This document shows positions 18,280 through 27,004 of a stretch of 64,000 nucleotides of DNA, piece by piece (within the stretch, counting starts at the first letter, position 1; the number at the start of each line of letters is the position of its first letter). Where the stretch lies: contig NZ_WTYX01000001.1 of the NCBI RefSeq assembly GCF_009827395.1, positions 894,001 to 958,000 of the forward strand, given 5' to 3'. The notes below the pieces were generated by a model. That model searched no databases and was not told the DNA's origin. It saw nothing but the letters and a program-made list of their open reading frames with translations. A program made the translations under genes and the position numbers. The DNA comes from Pontixanthobacter aquaemixtae. GTDB taxonomy: Bacteria; Pseudomonadota; Alphaproteobacteria; Sphingomonadales; Sphingomonadaceae.

Positions 18280-19082
18280 CTGTCCACCATCGCCACGGCT
18301 CTGATCCATCCGGCGCTGGCATTTTCGATTTTTACTGGGAAGCAGCTGACGGTGAAGCCGTGATCGGGCAGCGCGTCCAGATTGGTGAGTTTTTCGATCT
18401 GGTAATAGGGATTGATCCGGCCTGCCTTATGGCCTTCCCAGATGATCTTGGGATCGCGTTTTTCGGCCCATCGCCGCGCGGTGTGGCTGAACGGCGCGTC
18501 CCAGCTCCACGCATCGGTGCCGACGACTTCAATGCCGCGTTCGGTCAGGTAAAGCGTCGCTTCTTCGCCTAGGCCAACGCCTTGGTCGGTGAAATTCTCG
18601 GCCCCGTACACCGCGCCCGATTGGACGAGCACAATATCGAGCGGCTGCAATTCATAGCCGATCCGCGCAAGTTCGGCTTCGACTTCGGCGGCGGTAACAA
18701 CATGGCCGTGCGGCAAATGTGAAAAGTTGAGCCGGACGCCCGGGCGCAGAAACCGGTCGAGCGGTGCTTCATCGATGCTCGGCGCCTTTCTTGCGCCGCT
18801 ATCCGTCGTCGAATGGTAATGCCACGGCGCATCCATATGCGTGCCATTATGCGTCGAGAGTTCGAGCATTTCGACCGCCCACCCTTCGCCATCGGGCAAA
18901 TCGTCTTTCTCCAGCCCGGGAAAGAACATCGCGATCTGTTCCCAGCTGCTCTCATGCGTCACATATTCGATTTTCGGACGCATGACTTCGGGGTCTGAAA
19001 TCACATCATTGGTGATCGGAATCGACAGGTCTATATAGCGGGTCATGCTGCGCAGCATCGGCCGCACAAGGGCAGAGGTCAA
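18276..19082 (-). CDS. Cyclase-family metal hydrolase (kynurenine-formamidase-like)
   Basis: A 268-residue member of the cyclase/KynB-like family. The metal-binding signature STHNGTHMDAPWHY, with its two His and Asp, is clear, and later GWPP-like and WDAPF elements are consistent. The family includes arylformamidases and other amide or lactone hydrolases, so the substrate is not assigned. I give the TTG at 19082 as start because AAAGG lies just upstream and it overlaps the aroB stop (TTGA), but ATG at 19046 (MTRYIDLS) is the usual family N-terminus and may be correct. It is the last gene of an aroK-aroB-cyclase operon. Confidence 0.82.
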   Translation of the reverse strand: MTSALVRPMLRSMTRYIDLSIPITNDVISDPEVMRPKIEYVTHESSWEQIAMFFPGLEKDDLPDGEGWAVEMLELSTHNGTHMDAPWHYHSTTDSGARKAPSIDEAPLDRFLRPGVRLNFSHLPHGHVVTAAEVEAELARIGYELQPLDIVLVQSGAVYGAENFTDQGVGLGEEATLYLTERGIEVVGTDAWSWDAPFSHTARRWAEKRDPKIIWEGHKAGRINPYYQIEKLTNLDALPDHGFTVSCFPVKIENASAGWIRAVAMVDS

Positions 19083-20188
19083 TCGCCTTTCAATTGCCCA
19101 TCAAGAAATGCGGCAACATCATCCAGCGACACGTCATGGTCCAAAAATGCTGCACCTATGCTGCGCAGCAAAATAAACGGCAGCGTGCCTGCATCCATCT
19201 TCTTGTCATGCCGCATATGGTCGACGAGTTTTGCGCCATCGCAGCCCATGTCGAGCGATGCGATCCCGGTGCGCAGGCCGGCCGAGGAAATTGCCTTGGC
19301 AACACGGTCCGCATCATCGCTTTCGAGCAATCCCTTGCGCACCGAATAGCGCGCCGCGAGCACCATCCCGAGCGCCACGCCTTCACCGTGCAGCAGCGTG
19401 TCCGAGTAACCGGTTTCCGCCTCCAACGCATGCCCGAAAGTATGGCCGAGATTCAGCAAAGCGCGCGTTCCGCTGGTCTCGCGCTCATCCTCCGCAACGA
19501 TGCGCGCTTTGGCGGCCACGCTGCGCGAAACGGCCTCTTCAACAACGGCATGGTCGTGCTCGATAACGCGCTTGCCATTGCTTTCGCACCAATCGAAAAA
19601 CGCCGCATCGCCAAGTATGCCGTATTTGATCACCTCGGCATATCCGGCCAGCATCTCGCGTTCGGGCAGAGTGGTAAGCGTTTGGGTATCGGCCAGAACC
19701 AGCGAGGGTTGATGGAAAGCCCCGATCAGGTTTTTGCCCGCCGATGTGTTGATCGCGGTTTTTCCGCCAACCGATGAATCGACCTGTGACAGCAGAGTGG
19801 TGGGCAATTGCACAAATCCGCAGCCGCGCTTTGTCACCGCGCAGGCAAAGCCGGTCAGATCGCCGACCACCCCGCCGCCAAGCGCAAACACATTGTCGCC
19901 ACGCTCAACGCCTTGCTGCAAAAGCCAGTCGGTGAGTTTCTGCAATTCACCCCAGCTTTTCGACGCTTCGCCCGGCTCGACAAAATACCACGCTGCGGTA
20001 TGCCCCGCTGCAGCCAGCGATGTTTCTAGCCGACTGCCATGATGTGCATGCGCGTTGCGGTCTGCGACAATCGGAACTACCGATTTGCGCATGAAACCTT
20101 TTGCCAGCTCACCGGCATTGTCGAGCAATCCGGCGCAAACATGCACGGCATACGATCGCCCGCCCAATTCAACCGGAATTACAGCCAT
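19079..20188 (-). CDS. aroB: 3-Dehydroquinate synthase
   Basis: Second step of the shikimate pathway: cyclises DAHP to 3-dehydroquinate with NAD and a divalent metal. The 369-residue protein has GGGVVGDLTGF, QLPTTLLSQVDSSVGGKTAIN (cited as LSQVDSSVGGKTA), GKNLIGAFHQP and the metal-ligand segment NLGHTFGHALEAE. I chose the ATG at 20186-20188, giving a normal family length; the frame is open farther but runs back through aroK. It overlaps the end of aroK by 10 bases, as in many alphaproteobacteria. Confidence 0.95.
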   Translation of the reverse strand: MAVIPVELGGRSYAVHVCAGLLDNAGELAKGFMRKSVVPIVADRNAHAHHGSRLETSLAAAGHTAAWYFVEPGEASKSWGELQKLTDWLLQQGVERGDNVFALGGGVVGDLTGFACAVTKRGCGFVQLPTTLLSQVDSSVGGKTAINTSAGKNLIGAFHQPSLVLADTQTLTTLPEREMLAGYAEVIKYGILGDAAFFDWCESNGKRVIEHDHAVVEEAVSRSVAAKARIVAEDERETSGTRALLNLGHTFGHALEAETGYSDTLLHGEGVALGMVLAARYSVRKGLLESDDADRVAKAISSAGLRTGIASLDMGCDGAKLVDHMRHDKKMDAGTLPFILLRSIGAAFLDHDVSLDDVAAFLDGQLKGD

Positions 20189-20775
20189 CGATCTATCGCC
20201 TCTATAATTGCCATTGCGGTTTCGTGATGCGGACCATTTTCGCTGCCCACCCTGATCGGCGCTTGCGAATAAAACGGTTTGCGCTCTTCGTGAAGGCGCG
20301 AGAGGATTTCGTGCGGGTCGCCATCGCGCAGCAATGGCCGCGTGTCGCGCCGGCCGGTCCGCTCTACCAATATATCGATTTCGCAATCGATCCACACCGC
20401 GATGGCCGTGTCGAGGATCAATTTGCGCGTTTGGTCATTGACGAAAGCGCCGCCGCCGGTGGCAATCACGCCGGTCTGTTCTTCCATCATCCGCGCGATC
20501 ACGCGTCGCTCGCCATCGCGGAAATATGCCTCGCCATATTGTTCGAAAATCTCGCCAATGCTGAGCTGCGCAGCGTCCTCGATCTCTTCATCCGCATCGG
20601 CAAATTCCTTGCCCAGCATTACCGCCAGCCTGCGGCCGACGGTGGACTTGCCCGTACCCATCAATCCGACCAGCACCACCGGCCGATCGATCCGCTCTGC
20701 AATCGCAGCGATAGCCGCTTCGTCCAGGCGATTACCATGCGCACTATCTTTTGGGGTTTGGGCTGCATCATCCAT
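20179..20775 (-). CDS. aroK: Shikimate kinase
   Basis: Phosphorylates shikimate at the 3-position using ATP. The 198-residue protein has the P-loop GLMGTGKSTVGRRLA, the shikimate-binding DADEEIE segment, GGGAFVNDQTR, and the lid Arg region (RTGRRDTRPLL). There is an N-terminal extension of about 30 residues (AHGNRLDEAAIAAIAERIDRP) before the core. It starts the aroK-aroB-cyclase operon and is divergent from the secreted-protein/xerD block; the 70 bases between hold both promoters. Confidence 0.95.
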   Translation of the reverse strand: MDDAAQTPKDSAHGNRLDEAAIAAIAERIDRPVVLVGLMGTGKSTVGRRLAVMLGKEFADADEEIEDAAQLSIGEIFEQYGEAYFRDGERRVIARMMEEQTGVIATGGGAFVNDQTRKLILDTAIAVWIDCEIDILVERTGRRDTRPLLRDGDPHEILSRLHEERKPFYSQAPIRVGSENGPHHETAMAIIEAIDRWL

Positions 20776-20845
20776 TGCCGCCCCGCCTATAGATGGGCTA
20801 GGCGAGGTGCAACATTGGTTCTGTAGAGGCGCGTAAAGTTTGCTT

Positions 20846-21022
20846 ATGTCCGAGAGACGGCCAGAAGATGGCTCAGATAAACGGGCGGGGCGCGGGAAGC
20901 GAATAGGTCTGATAGTGGTTGCGAGTGTTTTTGCGGTACTGGGAATCGCGTGGTTTCACGGGGGCGAAGAGTCTCTGCGGCCAATGGTTGAACCTGTTGC
21001 CATTCCGGAAGGTGTGCGATGA
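20846..21022 (+). CDS. Small single-helix membrane protein
   Basis: A 58-residue protein with a basic N-terminus (KRAGRGKRIG), one membrane helix (IGLIVVASVFAVLGIAWF) and a short exported C-terminal tail. Its stop overlaps the start of the following 617-residue gene (ATGA), which indicates translational coupling and suggests the two act together at the envelope. I see no recognisable family; the small size and coupling are the only evidence. Confidence 0.62.
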   Translation: MSERRPEDGSDKRAGRGKRIGLIVVASVFAVLGIAWFHGGEESLRPMVEPVAIPEGVR

Positions 21023-22872
21023 TTTCTGCGAAGAAATACCGGCTGCTTGTCGGCGGTGCAGCTCTGGCATTGTGCTCGACATTGGTGCTGGCGCAGGATG
21101 CGCCCGAATCTCTGCTCCCGCCGGGATTTGACGATCCGGCACCTGCTCCGACCCCGGCACCGGCCCCGACAGCAAGGCCGACCCGCGCGCCCGCCAATCC
21201 GGCACCCGCATCGCCAAGCGGCGGCGGATCGCCGACTGTACAGCCGATCCCCAGCGGCCCGTCAGTGGGGGCGGCACCATCTGCGCCGGTCGGTAATCTT
21301 CCCTCGCTGGACGATCTGGAAAATCTCGACCTTGATGAACTGGATGAATTGCTGGGCCTGAAACCCACTTCCGATATTCCACCGGCGGCGCGGCGTTCGC
21401 TTGCGCAAGTCGGCCTGCTTTCGCGGGCAGAAGGCGGATTGCCGATGGCGTCGCTTGCCAACCAGCCTGCATCGATTGTGCGCGCTTCGCTTGGCGGGAT
21501 CCGCGGGCCAATGGTTTCGCGGTGGGGCCACATCATGATGCGCCGCGCGCTGGCCAGCAGGCTGGCTGCACCTTCGGGCATGAACCCGGTCGAATTTGCT
21601 GCGCTTCGGGCGCAGGCACTCAACCGTATGGGTGAATTCCGTGCGGCGCGCGCCATCGTGCAGGATGTCGATACCGGCAATTGGAATGATCCCCTGCTCG
21701 ATGCAGCGCTGGATGCCTATATCGGTACGGCCGACATCGTTGGCGCATGCCCGGCGGTTACGCTGAGCACCGGTGACCGGGACGATCCGCAATGGGATTT
21801 GTGGAAGTCGATCTGTTACGCGTTCACGGGGCAGACCGCGCGCGCGCGGGGCAATCTCAATTCCGCGCTCAGCAAGGAAATCGCGCCGCAGATCGATATC
21901 CTGCTGGCGCAGCGTTATGCCCGCGCGGCAGGCGGGCAGGGTGCGGTCAATCTTGAATGGGACGGCGTCGATGAATTGACCCCGTGGCGCTTTGCTCTGG
22001 CGACCGCTCTGGGGGCGGAGATACCAGAGGCGCTGCGCGATCGCGCCGGGCCATATTACCAGAAAGTCGCGGCGGTCGCGCCGATGTTGCCGCTCAGCCA
22101 AAAGATTGGCGGGGCCGATCTGGCCGGCGGTCAGGGAATACTCTCGTCAGCGGCGATGGTCGATCTGTACAGCCAGGTGATGGCAGAAGGCGGCGCGGGC
22201 GATGCCGCTGCGCTGACCGCCTCGCGATTGCGCGAAGCCTATGTCGCGGTGGAATCAGCAGACCGGATGGCCGCCATTCGCGATCTGTGGGGCGGTGAGC
22301 AGCGCGATTATGGCCGGATGGTGCTAACCGCCTATGCCGCGGCGCGGATCGCCCCGAGCGAGGAAATGGCGGATGAGGCACCCGATCTGATTGCATCGAT
22401 GCTGACCGCCGGGCTCGATGCGGATGCGCTGACATGGGCGCCCTATGCTCCGCAAGGCGGAGAGGCATGGGCGCTGCTGGTGCTGGCGCAGCCGGAACGG
22501 CAAAATCCGGTCTCCGAAGCGCAGCTGGAAGATTTCATCGGCGATGACGAGAGCGAAGGGCAGCGCAAATCGCAGTTCCTGGTTGCGGGCCTTGCCGGGC
22601 TGGGCCGACTGGATGGTGCCGCGCGCGACGAAGCGGTTGAATCGCTGGGCATGGATATCGGCACCGGGACCAAATGGAGCCGGTTGATTGCGAAAGCGGC
22701 CGATGTGAACAATCCCGCGCTGGTGGCCTATCTTGCCGGTGTGGGGATGCAGGGAAGCGGGTGGGACAAGATGACACCGCGCCATCTCTATCACATTGTT
22801 TCCGCGCTCAACCGGACGGGAATGACCGCCGAAGCGCGCATGATCGCGGCTGAGGCGGTCGCGCGCGGTTGA
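21019..22872 (+). CDS. Large exported Pro/Ala-rich protein, function unknown
   Basis: A 617-residue protein with a signal peptide (about 1-25, LVGGAALALCSTLVLAQ, cut before DAP). Residues about 30-95 are a Pro/Ala/Thr low-complexity linker (PAPAPTPAPAPT), followed by about 500 residues of alternating Ala-rich helices with repeated patterns like RAQALNRMGEFRAARAIV and LNSALSKEIAPQ, reminiscent of tetratricopeptide-type solenoids, although no exact repeat is clear. I infer a periplasmic scaffold. It is coupled to the small membrane protein upstream, and xerD begins 28 bases downstream. Confidence 0.75.
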   Translation: MISAKKYRLLVGGAALALCSTLVLAQDAPESLLPPGFDDPAPAPTPAPAPTARPTRAPANPAPASPSGGGSPTVQPIPSGPSVGAAPSAPVGNLPSLDDLENLDLDELDELLGLKPTSDIPPAARRSLAQVGLLSRAEGGLPMASLANQPASIVRASLGGIRGPMVSRWGHIMMRRALASRLAAPSGMNPVEFAALRAQALNRMGEFRAARAIVQDVDTGNWNDPLLDAALDAYIGTADIVGACPAVTLSTGDRDDPQWDLWKSICYAFTGQTARARGNLNSALSKEIAPQIDILLAQRYARAAGGQGAVNLEWDGVDELTPWRFALATALGAEIPEALRDRAGPYYQKVAAVAPMLPLSQKIGGADLAGGQGILSSAAMVDLYSQVMAEGGAGDAAALTASRLREAYVAVESADRMAAIRDLWGGEQRDYGRMVLTAYAAARIAPSEEMADEAPDLIASMLTAGLDADALTWAPYAPQGGEAWALLVLAQPERQNPVSEAQLEDFIGDDESEGQRKSQFLVAGLAGLGRLDGAARDEAVESLGMDIGTGTKWSRLIAKAADVNNPALVAYLAGVGMQGSGWDKMTPRHLYHIVSALNRTGMTAEARMIAAEAVARG

Positions 22873-22900
22873 TTTTTCCGCTGACGCCCGGAGGATAGCC

Positions 22901-23773
22901 ATGTCCGCCGCGACCGAAGATTTTCTCGCCATGCTCGCCGCCGAACGCGGGGCTGCGGCCAATACGCTGGCCGCCTATCGCCGCGATCTTGAGGGGGCAG
23001 AGGGCATTATCGGTGATCTTGCCTCTGCCGGTTCGGATCAGTTGGCCAAGCTGGGGCCGGCATGGTCGGATCTGGCGCCGTCATCGCTCGCGCGCAAGTC
23101 GTCGACTTTGCGCCAGTTTTACGGTTTTCTGATCGACGAAGGGCTGCGGCAGGATGATCCGAGTTCCGCTCTGCCGCGCCCGCAAACGCGGCGGCCTTTG
23201 CCGAAAATCCTCTCGCATGAACAGGTTACCGCTCTGTTCGACCGGGCAGAGCTGGAGGCGCAAACTGATAAACCCGCCGCCATTCGCCTGCTGACTTTGC
23301 TGGAACTTCTCTATGGATCGGGACTGCGCGCGACCGAGCTGGTTTCTCTGCCGCTATCGGCGGTGCCGCGCGATGCGCCTTTCTTGACGGTCACGGGCAA
23401 GGGCGGCGCGGCGCGCATGGTGCCTGTCAGCGGGCGGGCCAAACAGGCTTTGTCACGCTGGATCGCGGTGCGCCCTGATGCGGCGAAATATCTGTTCCCC
23501 TCGCGCGGCAAGCATCTAACCCGCATCCGGCTGTATCAATTGCTCAAGGAAATCGCGGTGCGGGCGGATATTCCACCCGAAAAAGTCAGCCCGCATGTTT
23601 TGCGTCATGCCTTCGCCACGCATTTGCTCGAGGGCGGGGCGGACTTGCGGGTTTTGCAGACTTTGCTCGGCCATGCGGACATTGCGACCACGCAGATTTA
23701 TACCCATGTCGACAGTGCGCGCTTGGTCGCGCTGGTCAATGAACGGCATCCGCTCGCCAAATCGCGCGGCTGA
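22901..23773 (+). CDS. xerD: Tyrosine recombinase XerD-type
   Basis: Site-specific recombinase that with XerC resolves chromosome dimers at dif. The 290-residue protein has an N-terminal SAM-like DNA-binding domain (to about 90) and a catalytic domain with the full set Arg143 (GSGLRATEL), Lys167, His232 and Arg235 (HVLRHAFATHLLE), His258 (LLGHADI) and Tyr267 (QIYTHV). Length, lack of accessory domains and location next to accA point to the housekeeping enzyme, not a phage or integron integrase. XerC versus XerD is not certain from the sequence alone. Confidence 0.9.
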   Translation: MSAATEDFLAMLAAERGAAANTLAAYRRDLEGAEGIIGDLASAGSDQLAKLGPAWSDLAPSSLARKSSTLRQFYGFLIDEGLRQDDPSSALPRPQTRRPLPKILSHEQVTALFDRAELEAQTDKPAAIRLLTLLELLYGSGLRATELVSLPLSAVPRDAPFLTVTGKGGAARMVPVSGRAKQALSRWIAVRPDAAKYLFPSRGKHLTRIRLYQLLKEIAVRADIPPEKVSPHVLRHAFATHLLEGGADLRVLQTLLGHADIATTQIYTHVDSARLVALVNERHPLAKSRG

Positions 23774-23834
23774 GCCGACCACCCCCGCACACACAAAACT
23801 TGCCCATGATTGAACTTAGGACTAGCGCAAAATT

Positions 23835-24782
23835 ATGATTTCTTATCTCGAATTCGAGAAGCCGGTCGCCAAGCTTGAAGCCCGCATCGCCGAACTGCGC
23901 ACTGCCGCAGACGGCGACGATGTCGATATTTCCAAAGAGCTGGAGCGGCTTGAGGTCAAAAGCGCTGACCTGCTAGCCAGCACCTATGCGTCCCTGACCC
24001 CGTGGCAAAAGGCGCAAGTCGCGCGCCACCCGTCGCGCCCGCATTTCACCGATTTCGTCGATCTTATTTTTGATGATTTCATCCCGCTGGGCGGTGATCG
24101 CAATTTTGGCGATGATGAGGCGATTCTGGGCGGTTTCGCGCGCTTGGACGGGCGGAAAGTCGTTCTGATCGGCCACGAAAAAGGCAACGATACCGAAAGC
24201 CGCATCCGCCACAATTTCGGCATGGGCAAACCCGAAGGGTACCGCAAAGCGATTCGCCTGATGCAGCTTGCCGGCCGGTTCAATCTGCCGGTGGTCACGC
24301 TGGTCGATACATCGGGCGCCTTCCCGGGGATCGAGGCCGAAGAACGCGGCCAGGCAGAGGCGATTGCCCGTTCGACAGAAGCCTGTCTGGCGCTGCCGAC
24401 TCCGATGGTGGCGACGATTGTGGGCGAGGGCGGGTCGGGCGGCGCGGTTGCGCTGGCCAGCGCGGAACGCGTGCTGATGCTCGAACATGCGGTTTATTCG
24501 GTGATTTCGCCCGAAGGCTGTGCCTCGATCCTGTGGCGCACCGCCGAAAAAGCGCCCGATGCGGCAGAGGCCATGCGGATCACCGCGCAGCATCTCAAGA
24601 AGCTGGGCGTTATTGACCGGATCGTGAAAGAGCCGGTGGGCGGGGCGCATCGCGATCCCGCGGCTGTAGCACAGAATTTGGGCAAGGCGATCGGGCAAGA
24701 GCTCGACGCATTGGCAAAACTCTCTTCAGACGAAGTGCGCCGCATGCGCGAGGAACGTTTCCTGCAAATCGGCGTTAGCTAA
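23835..24782 (+). CDS. accA: Acetyl-CoA carboxylase carboxyltransferase, alpha subunit
   Basis: First committed step of fatty acid synthesis: the alpha half of the AccAD carboxyltransferase. The 315-residue protein has the N-terminal coiled region (FEKPVAKLEARIAEL), the GGDRNFGDDEAI segment, VDTSGAFPGIEAEERGQAEAIA (cited as TSGAFPGIEAEERGQ), GEGGSGGAVALA oxyanion pocket, and SPEGCASILW. The ATG at 23835 is preceded by AGGACTAGCGC. The partner AccD and the AccBC genes are not in the window. Confidence 0.95.
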   Translation: MISYLEFEKPVAKLEARIAELRTAADGDDVDISKELERLEVKSADLLASTYASLTPWQKAQVARHPSRPHFTDFVDLIFDDFIPLGGDRNFGDDEAILGGFARLDGRKVVLIGHEKGNDTESRIRHNFGMGKPEGYRKAIRLMQLAGRFNLPVVTLVDTSGAFPGIEAEERGQAEAIARSTEACLALPTPMVATIVGEGGSGGAVALASAERVLMLEHAVYSVISPEGCASILWRTAEKAPDAAEAMRITAQHLKKLGVIDRIVKEPVGGAHRDPAAVAQNLGKAIGQELDALAKLSSDEVRRMREERFLQIGVS

Positions 24783-24912
24783 GAGACTGAAACTACAGGT
24801 CTGACCGGCGCCGGTAAATTTGTGCAAACGGCACTTTTGCGCTTATTGTCGCGCGGTTAGACATTGAAATTGCCGCCCGCAACGGGCGCGACTGCCACTT
24901 CGGAGAGAATAC

Positions 24913-26382
24913 ATGGCCACCATGAAGACGTTTGCTTTGGCTTCAACTGCAACACTCAGCCTGGCTTTGACCGCCTGTATGGGCGGCGAAATACCCAGCG
25001 CGTCGGCTCCGATTACGCAGCAGGAAGCCGCGCAAGGGGCTGAATTCCACCCGCAATTGCTGCAGGAATTTGGCGGGACCTATCAGGGTCCGCAGGCCGC
25101 CTATGTCGAATCGGTAGGCAAGAATATCGCCGTGCAATCGGGCCTCGGCAATGCGCGTAGTTCATTCACCGTGTCTTTGCTCAACAGCTCGGTGAACAAC
25201 GCTTTCGCGGTGCCCGGCGGGTATATCTATTCCACGCGGCAATTGGTCGCGCTGATGAATAACGAAGCCGAATTGGCGGGCGTGCTGGGCCACGAGGTTG
25301 GCCATGTCGCGGCGCGCCATTCGCAGCGCCGTCAATCCGCCGCGCAGCAGAACCAGATCCTGGGCGTGCTCGGTGCGGTTATTTCCGGAGCGGTGCTGGG
25401 TGACAGCCAGATCGGCAACACGTTGTCGCGCGGCTTCCTGCAGGGATCGCAACTGCTCACCTTGCGCTTTTCACGCAAGCAGGAGCTTCAGGCAGACGAT
25501 CTTGGCATCGAATATCTGACAAAGGCTGGATATGATCCGCGCGCCATGAGCACCGTGCTGGCCAGCCTTGCAGCACAAAATTCTCTCGACGCGCAATTGC
25601 AGGGCCGCGGCAATGCCTCGATTCCCGCATGGGCATCGACGCACCCCGATCCGGCAAGCCGCGTTCGCACCGCGCTGGAGAAAGCCGGCGCAGGAACGGG
25701 GACCACCAATCGCGACACGTTCCTGACGCGGATTGACGGGATGTTGTATGGCGATGACCCGAAGCAGGGCGTGATCGAAGGCAACCGCTTTATCCATCCC
25801 GATCTGCGGCTGTCCTTCACCGCGCCGCAGGGCTTTTACATGGTCAATGGCACGCGCGCCGTTTCGATCAACGGGCAAAGCGGCAAAGCGCAAATGAGCA
25901 TGGGCCCGTATAACGGCAATCTGGATAGCTATGTCCGGTCTGTGTTTACCGCTTTGGGCGGGGAGCAGCAGCAATTGGCGCCAACGTCTGTCCAGCGCAC
26001 AACCACCAACGGCTTGCCAACCGCATTCGGTTCGGCGCGGGTCAATAATGGCAACAGCCAGGTCGATATTGTCGTCTACGCATACGAGTTTTCGAACAAT
26101 CAGGCGTTCCATTTCGCAACGATCAGCCCGGCAGGCCGGTCGAGCACTTTCGACCCGATGTTCCGTTCAATGCGCCGCATTTCGCAAAGCGAAGCCAACG
26201 CCATTGTGCCGCGTGTCATTGATGTCGTGACGGTCCGGCGCGGCGACACAATCCAGTCGCTGTCAAACCGGATGGCATACGATACTGGCAAGGTAGAACG
26301 GTTCCGCGTGCTCAATGCACTGGGAACGAATGACCAATTGCAAGCGGGGCAGAAGGTTAAGCTGGTCGTTCGCGGGCGGTGA
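24913..26382 (+). CDS. M48 metalloprotease lipoprotein with C-terminal LysM-like domain
   Basis: A 489-residue BepA-like quality-control protease of the periplasm. The lipobox LTAC puts lipidated Cys at 22. The zinc site HEVGH (His127, Glu128, His131) is intact, with the third ligand in ELQADDLG about 60 residues later. A middle region of roughly 170 residues (from GVIEGNRFIHPDL) carries a fold I cannot name, and the last 50 residues (VRRGDTIQSLSNRM, LNALGTNDQLQAGQKVKLV) form a LysM-like domain that may bind peptidoglycan. Processing of outer-membrane proteins is inferred from family. The gene is monocistronic, with a palindrome-rich spacer behind it. Confidence 0.9.
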   Translation: MATMKTFALASTATLSLALTACMGGEIPSASAPITQQEAAQGAEFHPQLLQEFGGTYQGPQAAYVESVGKNIAVQSGLGNARSSFTVSLLNSSVNNAFAVPGGYIYSTRQLVALMNNEAELAGVLGHEVGHVAARHSQRRQSAAQQNQILGVLGAVISGAVLGDSQIGNTLSRGFLQGSQLLTLRFSRKQELQADDLGIEYLTKAGYDPRAMSTVLASLAAQNSLDAQLQGRGNASIPAWASTHPDPASRVRTALEKAGAGTGTTNRDTFLTRIDGMLYGDDPKQGVIEGNRFIHPDLRLSFTAPQGFYMVNGTRAVSINGQSGKAQMSMGPYNGNLDSYVRSVFTALGGEQQQLAPTSVQRTTTNGLPTAFGSARVNNGNSQVDIVVYAYEFSNNQAFHFATISPAGRSSTFDPMFRSMRRISQSEANAIVPRVIDVVTVRRGDTIQSLSNRMAYDTGKVERFRVLNALGTNDQLQAGQKVKLVVRGR

Positions 26383-26395
26383 TACATTTGTTTTT

Positions 26396-26565
26396 CGCTC
26401 ACGCATCCGCGTGAGCGTCCTCGGCGCTAGTCCCTCCGCTGCGCTGCGGAGCGTCTGCGGGCGCGCGGTCGCGCTTGCGGTCCGTCCTGCGGCGGACCGG
26501 ACTGCACTACGTCAACGACATTCGTTCTGAACCTTGGTCGCGGCAGCCATAGGGCCACGCGGCCC
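26396..26565. repeat. Cluster of short perfect palindromes in a 325-base gene-free gap
   Basis: The gap 26383-26707 has no convincing gene. It carries at least four short inverted repeats: CGCTCACGC/GCGTGAGCG (26396-26417), CTCCGC/GCGGAG (26434-26451), GGTCCG/CGGACC (26479-26498) and GGGCCACGCGGCCC (26552-26565), and the surrounding sequence is rich in CGC/GCG alternations. After 26600 the strand becomes A-rich (long A runs to 26655) before the terminator. It could be a decayed repeat array; no coding frame across it has a recognisable product. Confidence 0.7.
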
Positions 26566-26648
26566 GCCCGCAGCGAAGCGACCGTCAGGGAGCGAAAGCG
26601 AGGAAATCGCGCGCCGGATGGCGTGCGGAATACGAAAACAAAAAACAC

Positions 26649-26688
26649 AAAAAAAGGCGGCGGGCCTGAACCCACCGCCTTCTTTTTT
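26649..26688. terminator. Bidirectional Rho-independent terminator
   Basis: Stem GGCGG…CCGCC with inner GGG/CCC (26656-26679), preceded by an A run (26649-26655) and followed by TTCTTTTTT (26680-26688). Either strand therefore reads stem then T-tract. It lies just beyond the stop of the first Flp pilin gene (minus) and downstream of the M48 gene (plus). Confidence 0.85.
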
Positions 26689-26707
26689 GGTACGAACTTT
26701 TCGTCTA

Positions 26708-26884
26708 TTAGACGGTGTTCGATTCACCCATCTTAGTCGACACAGTCGAGAAAGTGGTTGTCAGTTCGTTGCCGAGGCCCTGCATTGCAGTGATAGCAGC
26801 AACAGCGATCAGAGCAGCGATCAGACCATATTCAATGGCAGTTGCGCCCTGTTCGTCGCGAAGAAGATTTTTAAAGAATTTCAT
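26708..26884 (-). CDS. Flp-type class IVb pilin
   Basis: A 58-residue pilin subunit of the Tad/Flp system. The short basic leader (MKFFKNLLRDEQG) ends at the prepilin peptidase site, after which ATAIEYGLIAALIAV gives the Glu5-Tyr6 of mature Flp and the N-terminal hydrophobic helix. The start has AGGAG 8 bases upstream. It is the downstream member of two tandem pilin genes; the Tad secretion genes and the prepilin peptidase are not in this window. Confidence 0.93.
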   Translation of the reverse strand: MKFFKNLLRDEQGATAIEYGLIAALIAVAAITAMQGLGNELTTTFSTVSTKMGESNTV

Positions 26885-27004
26885 TTGTAGTCTCCTGGTT
26901 CAGTCTTCGGTACCCAATCTCTTCTCGGGTAAACCGAGCTGAGACTTTTCCGGAATAAACGAGACACCTTGACATTTTCCTAAGCGAACACGCTTAAAAA
27001 ACGG

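Noticed and set aside
22901-23773. XerD-like gene as sign of a mobile element
   Set aside because: No att repeats, cargo or other phage genes nearby; size and neighbours are those of the housekeeping recombinase.
26534-26890. Plus-strand open frame through the palindromic spacer and the Flp gene
   Set aside because: Runs antisense through a clear pilin gene and through repeats; no family features.
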